NCBI GenBank assembly: GCA_003219675.1
Contig: QHPW01000355.1
Coordinates: 1 to 5,241 of the forward strand
Length of the DNA: 5,241 nucleotides
Source: Verrucomicrobiota bacterium
GTDB taxonomy: Bacteria; Verrucomicrobiota; Verrucomicrobiia; Limisphaerales; AV2
Direction of reading: 5' to 3'
The notes under the pieces were generated by a model that was not told the DNA's origin, did not search any database, and worked only from the letters and a program-made list of their open reading frames with translations. Positions 1-5,241 of this stretch are shown here, one piece after another. Numbering within the stretch: the stretch's first letter is position 1; each line of letters opens with the position of its first letter. The position numbers were made by a program, and so were the translations under genes.

Positions 1-1
1 G

Positions 2-253
2 GGCCGGAACCAACAGGTATTTGTCTGGCCGGTGAAATACGCCGACCCGCAGCAGGTCGCCCAAATCCTGCAGGAGATGTTCCAGCGCAACAGCACAACC
101 ATGAACCGCAACAACGCGAACCAGAACAGCACTCTTTCCAACCGGGCTCAATCAAACAATCAAACCACAACCGGCAGCAATTCGGGCATCGGGAACTCTG
201 GATTCGGCAATACCCAGGGCTTGAATGGGGGCCAGGGTCAGACGTTCCGCTAA
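2..253 (+). CDS. C-terminal end of a secretin N-domain protein with an N/Q-rich tail (5' partial)
   Basis: The gene enters from the left edge in the frame starting at base 2 and stops at TAA 251-253, so 83 residues are visible. The start lies outside the window; the GTG at 32 is an internal valine. Visible residues 6-27 (VFVWPVKYADPQQVAQILQ and onward to EMF) match the opening beta-alpha-alpha half of a Secretin_N (N1/N2/N3, KH-like) domain, whose usual form is a hydrophobic strand, 'yAda', then 'la.iL..lf'. The remaining roughly 54 residues are almost entirely Asn, Gln, Ser, Thr and Gly and resemble the disordered insert loops of GspD-family N-domains. The second half of the domain does not follow before the stop, but a matching half occurs near the start of the next gene. 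Such domains form periplasmic rings beneath an outer-membrane channel. The full protein probably carries more N-domains upstream, which is inference. The next gene starts 16 bases downstream. Family is fairly sure; exact role is unknown. Confidence 0.75.
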   Translation, partial: GRNQQVFVWPVKYADPQQVAQILQEMFQRNSTTMNRNNANQNSTLSNRAQSNNQTTTGSNSGIGNSGFGNTQGLNGGQGQTFR

Positions 254-257
254 ACAG

Positions 258-269
258 CAAAGGTTTAAC
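258..269 (+). promoter_or_regulatory. Ribosome binding site deciding the secretin start
   Basis: AAAGG at 259-263 lies 6 bases before the ATG at 270. It supports that start over the in-frame ATG at 225, which has no such site, overlaps the upstream gene and would place a basic, non-hydrophobic stretch ahead of the signal peptide. Confidence 0.6.
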
Positions 270-1484
270 ATGAGCAAATGTAACTCGATCATAAGAGCGC
301 TGGTCGTTGGTCTGATTGGCGTGGGCTTGTGGCAGTCCATCGGCGTGCTCGCGCAACAACGGACAACCACGTCGCCCAACCGCACTGGCGGCGGTGCTGG
401 CCTCTCCTCGGGCGCCGGCAGTGGGTCAACCCGACAATACACCCCCAATGGCGCTGTCGGCGAGGCGATGATTTCAGTGGACCCGGAAACCGGGCGGGTG
501 ATCGTCATTACCGATCCCGAAACCAGCCAGTATGTGGGCCAGGTGATCACCAACCTGGACCATCCCGAACCCCAGGTTCTCATCAAAGTCGTTTTTCTGG
601 AAGTCACCCATAACAACAGTCTGGACATCGGCGTCGAGGGGGCCTTCGGCCGCAAGATGGACAATACCACGACGGGAATCGTCGCCAACGCCTTCGGCCT
701 GTCCGCGTTAAACAGTTCGCCCGCATCGAATGTGTTTAATGCCTTCGGTCAGCCGGTGCAAAGTTTCGCGCCTGCACCGCCTGGCGCGGGCCTGTATCAG
801 GTGTTGGGCAGCGATTTTCAGGCGACGTTGCGGGCCATTGCGCAAGCGGGGAAGACCGAAGTGTTGTCGCGTCCGTCGATTCTCGCCCGCAACAACCAGC
901 AGGCCACCATCACCGTCGGCCAATCCGTTCCGCTGGTCCAGAACGTGAGTTTCACCGGGATCAGTGGCACCCCGGTCAGCTCCGTCTCTTACCAGAGTGT
1001 CGGGATTATTTTACGGGTCACGCCGTTTATCAAAGCCAATGGCATGGTCGAGATGATTGTGTCGCCTTCCATCTCCCAGATTTCCGGTCAGTCGGTCACT
1101 GTCGCGCAGGGCGTGAGTATTCCAGTAATCGATTTGCGCTCGGCCGACACGGTGGTGGTGACTCCGGACGGGCAGACCGTCATCATTGGCGGCCTGATGC
1201 AAAACCAAAAGACGCAGACCGACAGCAAAATCCCTCTCCTGGGCGATATCCCGTTGCTGGGCAATCTTTTCAAGCGAAAGGTCAAAGCCAACACAAAAAC
1301 CGAACTGATGATCTTTTTGACGCCGCACATTGTGTATGAGCCTGCCCAACTGGCGAGTCTCTCCACGGCCGAGCGCAGCAACGCGGAGATGGCGCCCAAA
1401 GCCTTTTCGGAAGAGGAATTAAACCGGTATCTGGACAACCTGCCGGAAAAAGACAGCGCTCGCTCCAGGAAGACGCGCAAGTAA
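270..1484 (+). CDS. Short secretin (GspD/PilQ-class outer-membrane channel protein)
   Basis: A 404-residue exported protein expected to assemble into a multimeric outer-membrane channel of the type II secretion/type IV pilus class. Residues 1-28 form a Sec signal peptide: a short basic start, a hydrophobic core at about 11-20, and a likely cut after VLA28. Residues 32-60 are a Thr/Gly/Ser-rich linker. Residues 64-97 (ISVDPETGRVIVITDPE, ending in ITNLD) match the second half of a Secretin_N domain. The secretin core follows: QVLIKVVFLEV at 102-112, a variable loop, the box EVLSRPSILARNNQQATITVGQSVPLV at 197-223 (split here: EVLSRPSILARNNQ, then QATITVGQSVPLV), the strand VGIILRVTPFI at 244-254, DTVVVTPDGQTVIIGGLM at 293-310, IPLLGDIPLLGNLF at 321-334, and ELMIFLTPHIV at 345-355. 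The last about 49 residues are charged and polar. Typical GspD proteins are 600 residues or more with N0-N3 domains; this one lacks all but half an N-domain, so the upstream gene may supply the rest. The exact secretion or pilus system cannot be told from this window. Confidence 0.92.
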   Translation: MSKCNSIIRALVVGLIGVGLWQSIGVLAQQRTTTSPNRTGGGAGLSSGAGSGSTRQYTPNGAVGEAMISVDPETGRVIVITDPETSQYVGQVITNLDHPEPQVLIKVVFLEVTHNNSLDIGVEGAFGRKMDNTTTGIVANAFGLSALNSSPASNVFNAFGQPVQSFAPAPPGAGLYQVLGSDFQATLRAIAQAGKTEVLSRPSILARNNQQATITVGQSVPLVQNVSFTGISGTPVSSVSYQSVGIILRVTPFIKANGMVEMIVSPSISQISGQSVTVAQGVSIPVIDLRSADTVVVTPDGQTVIIGGLMQNQKTQTDSKIPLLGDIPLLGNLFKRKVKANTKTELMIFLTPHIVYEPAQLASLSTAERSNAEMAPKAFSEEELNRYLDNLPEKDSARSRKTRK

Positions 1485-1500
1485 CCCGGCCTGCACGAAC

Positions 1501-3078
1501 ATGCTCCACTTCACGGCCACCATGATCCGCCGCACACAGCCCGTGTATGGATTGTTGCTCGGCATCTGGTGCGTGATCGTCGTGTGGCAGGTTGTGGAAC
1601 ATGGGCGGATTAAAGAGGCTGCCCGAACGGCTCTCATCAACCGGTCGCGGGACATCACCACGACGCTGGAGGCGGTCATTCAGTCACAGCGGCGTTTCGG
1701 CGGGCTCCTGTTTCAGGAACGTTTGGAGTCAGCGCTCAAAGAACTCGTCAAGTCGGGCGAATTAACTTCAGTGGCGCTGCTGAACGCCGCCGGCGAAATC
1801 GTCGCCTCAGCGGGAACTCCCATCGACATCGAGACCAAAGGAACAATGCGGACCGGAGAACATTGGGATTACAAGAGCGTCACGCTGGTGAACCTGGTTG
1901 ATTTGGGGGCGAGTGTGGCCCGGGAAGGAGAGACCAACCGGCCGACGATCGTGCTTCCAAGGCGTGACCCCGCCAGTGGATCGCGCGAAGGTGAGAGGCC
2001 CCGTCTCATCGGTGAAACCCGGACCAACGATGTGGCAGCGACAAACCCTCCGGCAGTCGCGCCGATTGCGGTGGCGGGTCCGGCGAGCCCGCCGGCCAAC
2101 GACCCTGCCGCGGTCAACAGGAACGAGGGCGGGGGCCCGCGAGAACGCCCCCCCGGTCGGCCGCGCTTTGGACGCCCCCCCTGGATGAGCGAGGAGGAAT
2201 ACAAGTCTCTGGCCGAAAAAAGGGGCTTGCACGGACTGGCAATCGTCATGTCCACGGAAGCGTTCTTGCAGACCTGCGCGCAGGACCTTTGGATGCGGTG
2301 GATCATCGGCGGTTTCGCCGGCGTCTCAGCGGTCGGGCTCGGGTTCGCCTGGCGAAACCTGGTCAAATCGCCGGAGCTGCAAATGCGCCTGCTGCGGGCC
2401 AGTGAATTGAACACGCATCTCAAGGAAATGAACCTGGCCGCGGCCGGGCTGGCCCATGAGACGCGGAACCCGCTCAACATTATCCGAGGGCTGGCTCAAA
2501 TGATTTCCAAACAGAAGGAAGCGCCGACGGAAGTTCGGAGCCGTTCCCGCGAGATCATTGACGAGACGGACCGGGTGACCGCCCAGTTGAATGAGTTCAT
2601 CAATTACTCTCGTCCGCGTGAAGTCCGGCGCTCGTCGGTCTCCCTGGGCCTGGTCGTCGGCGAAGTCGTTCGCGCGCTGAACTATGATCTGGAGGAGAAA
2701 TGCATTCGCCTGCAGATGCCGGAAGCGCTGCCGGTCATCGAGGCGGATGAACAACTGCTCCGGCAGGCGATCTTCAATCTCCTGATCAATGCCGTTCAAG
2801 CCGTCGAGCGCGGCGGGGGCATCGAGATCGCGGCGTTGAAACACAATTCGCACGAAGTCGTCCTCGAGATCCGCGACGACGGACCCGGCGTGCCGGCCGA
2901 GTAGCGGCTGGAGATTTTCAAGCCCTATTTCACCACACACCAGAAAGGCACCGGCCTGGGTCTGGCGGTGGTGCAACAGATTATTCTGGCACACGGATGG
3001 GAGATTGAATGCCTGTCGAACCAGCCGCGGGGCGCAATCTTCCGGATCACACACCTGAAGCCCGCATTCGCAGGTTGA
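1501..3078 (+). pseudogene. Sensor histidine kinase interrupted by an in-frame amber codon at 2902-2904
   Basis: A membrane sensor kinase that should phosphorylate the adjacent NtrC-type regulator. Reading 1501-3078 gives 525 positions, with TAG at position 468. Transmembrane segments lie at about 15-32 and 267-284. They bracket a periplasmic region whose residues 66-110 look like a PAS/Cache-type sensor (inferred). That region also contains a Pro/Gly/Arg/Ala-rich stretch at about 180-228. Cytoplasmic motifs follow in order: H-box LAHETRNPLN with phospho-accepting His319, N-box NLLINAVQA (Asn430), and G1 box DDGPGVP at 459-465. After the stop come the F-box IFKPYFTT at 472-479 and G2 box GTGLGL at 483-488, then an ordinary end at TGA 3076-3078. 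The stopped product (467 residues, ending at 2904) lacks the F and G2 boxes and probably cannot bind ATP properly. The downstream part is undecayed, so a recent mutation, a sequence error or readthrough are all possible. Start ATG 1501 is 16 bases after the secretin; ATG 1522 is an alternative. Neither has a clear ribosome site. Confidence 0.85.
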
Positions 3079-3083
3079 CGCAG

Positions 3084-4484
3084 ATGCAATCCGTCAGCGA
3101 CAACGCGAAATCAAAGGGGCCGCGGATTCTCATCGTGGATGACGACGCCGGCCAGCGCAGTCTTTTGGATTCGTTCCTGAAAAGCCAGGGCTTCGACACC
3201 GTGCCGGTCGCTTCCGGGGAACAGGCGCTGGAGGTCCTGCGCGCCGGGGAATTCAGCATGATGATCTCCGATGTGCGCATGCCCGGCATTTCCGGTCTGG
3301 AAACCCTCCGCCGCGCGCGCAAGGAGCACCGTGTGCTGCCGGTTCTGCTGGTGACGGCGTATGCGGACATTCGCGAAGCCGTCGGCGCCATGCGCGATGG
3401 AGCGGTCAATTACCTGCCAAAACCGATCGATCTGGATGAACTGCTGGCTTCGGTCCAGCAGACGACCGGCATCTCCAAGGCCGTTGGATTAAAGTTCAGC
3501 GAGGACAAACGATTGCCCGATCACGTCGTCGCCCGCAGTCCATTGATGCAGGCCTTGTTTCGCGATGCGTCGCTCATTGCTCCTTCGGAAAGCCGTGTTC
3601 TGATCACCGGTGAAAGCGGCGTGGGCAAGGAGGTGGTCGCCGACGTGCTCCATGCCTGGAGCGCTCGCGCTTCCGGTCCGCTGGTCAAGGTGAATTGCGC
3701 GGCCATTCCCGAAACGCTCCTGGAGAGCGAGCTGTTCGGCCATGAAAAGGGCGCGTTCACGGGCGCGGTGGCGCAACGGATCGGACGCTTCGAACTCGCG
3801 GACGGCGGCACCATCTTCCTGGATGAAATCAGCGAAATGTCCCCGCAGCTCCAGGCAAAATTGCTGCGCGTGACGCAGGATGGACGGTTTCAGCGCGTCG
3901 GCTCGAACGCAGAAATCCACACCAAGGCAAGAATTCTGGCGGCCACGAATCGCCAAATGGAAGAGGAGGTCAAGAAGGGCCGCTTTCGCGAAGATCTGTT
4001 CTATCGCCTCAATGTCGTGGAGCTGAACATCCCTCCGCTGCGGGAGCGGCCCGAGGACATCCTGCCGCTCGCCAGTTCGTTTATCGCGGCATTTACTCAA
4101 GGGCGCGCGCGTTTTTCTTCGTCGGTCGCCGATTGCCTGGTCCGGTACTCCTGGCCGGGAAACGTGCGCGAACTGCACAACGCCATGGAACGGGCTGCGC
4201 TGCTTTCACGAGGCGAACTGATTTTGCCCGAACACCTCCCCGCGCGCGCGCGCCCCGTGGCACAGCAATCCACCGCTGCCGAACCGGTTGATGCCCGGCG
4301 GCTGGAGGAAATTGAACGTCAAGCCATCTTTGAAGCCTTGCGCAAGCATGAACTCAATCGCACGGAAACGGCGAAATCTCTCGGCATAAGCCGCCGGGCG
4401 CTGATTTACAAACTCCAGCGGCTTCGCGAACTCGGCTACGAAATCGATCCACTCTCCGACCGGTCCGAGTCTGCCGAAGTATAA
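3084..4484 (+). CDS. NtrC-family sigma-54-dependent response regulator
   Basis: A 466-residue cytoplasmic activator that, when phosphorylated, should oligomerise, hydrolyse ATP and open sigma-54 promoters. The receiver domain spans about 13-125, with acidic residues D19-D21, phospho-acceptor Asp63 (SDVRMPG), Thr91 (LLVTAYAD) and Lys113 (LPKP). The AAA+ domain spans about 147-385: Walker A GESGVGKE at 176-183, an intact sigma-54 contact loop GAFTGA at 223-228, Walker B GGTIFLDE at 241-248, arginines in FREDLFYRLN at 301-310, and sensor II WPGNVREL at 357-364. A Fis-type helix-turn-helix lies at about 411-448 (NRTETAKSLGISRRALIYKL). All catalytic motifs are present. ATG 3084 is chosen because it sits 5 bases after the kinase gene's final TGA and places the receiver domain at the normal distance. 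ATG 3009 would add 25 residues lying within the end of the kinase gene. Its ribosome site is weak (AGG at 3072-3074), which fits translational coupling to the kinase. Its target promoters cannot be identified here. Confidence 0.93.
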   Translation: MQSVSDNAKSKGPRILIVDDDAGQRSLLDSFLKSQGFDTVPVASGEQALEVLRAGEFSMMISDVRMPGISGLETLRRARKEHRVLPVLLVTAYADIREAVGAMRDGAVNYLPKPIDLDELLASVQQTTGISKAVGLKFSEDKRLPDHVVARSPLMQALFRDASLIAPSESRVLITGESGVGKEVVADVLHAWSARASGPLVKVNCAAIPETLLESELFGHEKGAFTGAVAQRIGRFELADGGTIFLDEISEMSPQLQAKLLRVTQDGRFQRVGSNAEIHTKARILAATNRQMEEEVKKGRFREDLFYRLNVVELNIPPLRERPEDILPLASSFIAAFTQGRARFSSSVADCLVRYSWPGNVRELHNAMERAALLSRGELILPEHLPARARPVAQQSTAAEPVDARRLEEIERQAIFEALRKHELNRTETAKSLGISRRALIYKLQRLRELGYEIDPLSDRSESAEV

Positions 4485-4485
4485 C

Positions 4486-4499
4486 CCGCCTCCGGGCGG
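4486..4499. terminator. Short GC hairpin directly after the regulator gene (weak terminator candidate)
   Basis: CCGCC (4486-4490) and GGCGG (4495-4499) can pair around a TCCG loop. This would make a C(UCCG)G loop of the stable UNCG class in the plus-strand transcript. It begins two bases after the regulator's stop codon. No T-run follows, so it is not a classical intrinsic terminator; it may only protect the mRNA 3' end or be chance in GC-rich DNA. Confidence 0.3.
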
Positions 4500-4503
4500 T
4501 GGA

Positions 4504-4525
4504 TTCCGCGGCGACCGGAACGCCG
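4504..4525. repeat. Two interleaved, mutually exclusive inverted repeats
   Basis: TTCCG (4504-4508) can pair with CGGAA (4516-4520), and CGGCG (4509-4513) can pair with CGCCG (4521-4525). The arms alternate, so only one hairpin can form at a time. The connecting loops are too short for a normal pseudoknot. Five-base arms in GC-rich DNA can arise by chance, so the function is unknown. Confidence 0.3.
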
Positions 4526-4547
4526 AACTCCGCATCTGTTTAGCGCC

Positions 4548-4636
4548 CTTTGGACGTAGCGCAGGTAGCCTCGTTTGGAGATCAGGGTTCGACGGAGTCT
4601 CGCCCCACCGTTCATGGTGCCGATGCAGACTCTAGA
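4548..4636. repeat. Possible dispersed intergenic repeat in the convergent gap
   Basis: This non-coding stretch between the convergent regulator and reductase genes contains GTAGCGCAGGTAGCCTCG (4556-4573) and GGTTCGACGGAGTCTCGCCC (4586-4605). These resemble intergenic elements I associate with verrucomicrobial genomes; only one copy lies in this window, so repetition cannot be shown here. Its right part has an inverted repeat, GAGTCT (4595-4600) with AGACTC (4627-4632), plus an inner CACC/GGTG stem (4606-4609 with 4616-4619) around a six-base loop. The outer arm runs into the stop codon of the reductase gene (4632-4634). It could serve as a 3'-end structure for either gene. No T-run accompanies it. 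No convincing gene is seen in 4485-4631. Confidence 0.3.
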
Positions 4637-5241
4637 GCCCTGCTTCCTGGTTCTCGCTGTTTTCGGGACGGCCAACCGACCAGAGCACGTTTTTCACCGG
4701 CTCCAGAATCTTTTGCACTTCGGCTAGTAATTGACGGTCGAGCGGTTCTTCACTCCATTTCAAAATGTTCGCCATGTTCGTCGGATTCGCCGTGCCGGCC
4801 ACCGTCGTTGTGATGTCCGGATTTTGCAGGCAGAACTGAATGGCCAGTTTGGCGATGTCCACTCCTTTGCGGTCGCAATGCTCGACGGCTTTGCGGCAAT
4901 GCTCGCGCAACACAGCCGGCGCATGGTGCCACGTCGGCAAGGACTGGCGCGTCAACAAACGCTCGGAGAACGGCGACGCGTTCATGAGGCCGACGTCCTT
5001 GTTTTTCAAATAAGGAATCAGGCCGAGCAACGAGGTGTTGTTGAGCGAGTAGTGGCAATACGAAAGCATGCAGTCAAGTTGCGTGCGGTCGAGGATGTAT
5101 CTGAAAATCTTCAACGGAAAACCGGTCACACCCACGAAGCGGACCTTGCCTTGCTTTTGCAGTTTGCGCAACGCGGGCAACGCTTCGTTCACGACCTGGT
5201 CGAGGTTCTCGAACTCGATGTCGTGGCACTGGATGATGTCG
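4632..5241 (-). CDS. Aldo/keto reductase, L-galactose dehydrogenase-like (5' partial)
   Basis: The gene enters from the right edge on the minus strand and ends at TAG (bases 4634-4632); 202 residues are visible, with roughly the first 110 outside the window if it has the family's usual 310-320. The GTG at 5192 is an internal valine, because the frame stays open to the edge with conserved sequence. Visible residues 1-10 (DIIQCHDIEF) contain the catalytic His of the aldo/keto reductase tetrad (His6). Then come GKVRFVGVTGFPL at 31-43, SYCHYSLNN at 60-68, the cofactor-binding region NASPFSERLLT at 87-97, and the C-terminal VAGTANPTNMANI at 147-159. The pattern closely follows plant L-galactose dehydrogenase and bacterial D-threo-aldose/L-fucose dehydrogenases, which oxidise a sugar C1 to a lactone with NAD(P)+. 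The exact substrate cannot be decided because the Asp, Tyr and Lys of the active site lie outside. It is convergent with, and apparently unrelated to, the secretin operon. Confidence 0.9.
   Translation of the reverse strand, partial: DIIQCHDIEFENLDQVVNEALPALRKLQKQGKVRFVGVTGFPLKIFRYILDRTQLDCMLSYCHYSLNNTSLLGLIPYLKNKDVGLMNASPFSERLLTRQSLPTWHHAPAVLREHCRKAVEHCDRKGVDIAKLAIQFCLQNPDITTTVAGTANPTNMANILKWSEEPLDRQLLAEVQKILEPVKNVLWSVGRPENSENQEAGL

Noticed and set aside
225..269. Earlier in-frame ATG at 225 for the secretin gene
   Set aside because: It overlaps the upstream gene, has no ribosome site and would bury the signal peptide behind 15 basic residues. ATG 270 has AAAGG at the right distance.
964..980. 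Sigma-54 promoter suggested by TGGCAC at 964 (others at about 4258 and 5223)
   Set aside because: None has the required GC-containing -12 element (TTGC) at the fixed spacing, and all lie within coding sequence.
1869..2480. Long minus-strand open frame opposite the kinase gene (similar ones at 2326-3054 and 3489-4178)
   Set aside because: They lie opposite genes with clear conserved motifs, show no recognisable domain, and are expected in GC-rich DNA.
3009..3083. Earlier in-frame ATG at 3009 for the response regulator
   Set aside because: The 25 extra residues are encoded across the conserved C-terminal end of the kinase, and receiver domains normally begin about where ATG 3084 places it.
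4585..4610. tRNA or tmRNA 3' end suggested by GGGTTCGA followed by GCCCCACC
   Set aside because: No matching acceptor stem, anticodon arm or full T-arm could be formed, and the resemblance is limited to a few bases.
4550..4813. Plus-strand open frame across the gap and the reductase gene
   Set aside because: Most of it is opposite the conserved C-terminus of the reductase and the translation shows no recognisable features.
5190..5192. GTG as the start of the aldo/keto reductase
   Set aside because: The frame continues upstream to the window edge with the conserved DIIQCHDIEF catalytic-His motif, so this is an internal valine.
1..5241. CRISPR array, insertion sequence or integrase-associated site
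   Set aside because: No regularly spaced direct repeats, transposase or integrase motifs, or terminal inverted repeats with target duplications were seen.

Overview
The window reads as a GC-rich bacterial chromosome segment, most likely from a Verrucomicrobiota-type organism (Pedosphaera/Limisphaerales-like). That assignment rests on the style of the secretin proteins (N/Q/G-rich linkers, a short secretin on its own polypeptide) and is inference; there is no rRNA or other marker gene here. Nothing indicates a phage, plasmid or transposon.

Positions 1-4484 hold four tightly packed plus-strand genes that look like one operon: (i) the 3' end of a gene whose product carries the first half of a secretin N-domain followed by an Asn/Gln/Ser/Thr/Gly-rich tail (2-253); (ii) a short outer-membrane secretin with its own signal peptide (270-1484); (iii) a membrane-bound sensor histidine kinase (1501-3078) interrupted by an in-frame amber codon at 2902-2904; (iv) an NtrC-type sigma-54-dependent response regulator (3084-4484). 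The gaps are 16, 16 and 5 bases, which suggests co-transcription and probably translational coupling.

Positions 4485-4631 are a 147-base non-coding gap between convergent genes. It holds several short inverted repeats and a stretch that resembles a dispersed intergenic repeat. From 4632 to the right edge, on the minus strand, lies the C-terminal two thirds of an L-galactose dehydrogenase-like aldo/keto reductase.

The likely logic is that the first two genes supply parts of an outer-membrane channel (type II secretion or type IV pilus class), while the kinase and regulator sense an envelope signal and activate sigma-54 promoters, possibly including that of the same locus. Two points deserve most attention. 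A single Secretin_N-type domain appears to be divided between two polypeptides exactly at its variable loop. The kinase has one stop codon inside its ATP-binding domain, yet the sequence beyond it is fully conserved.
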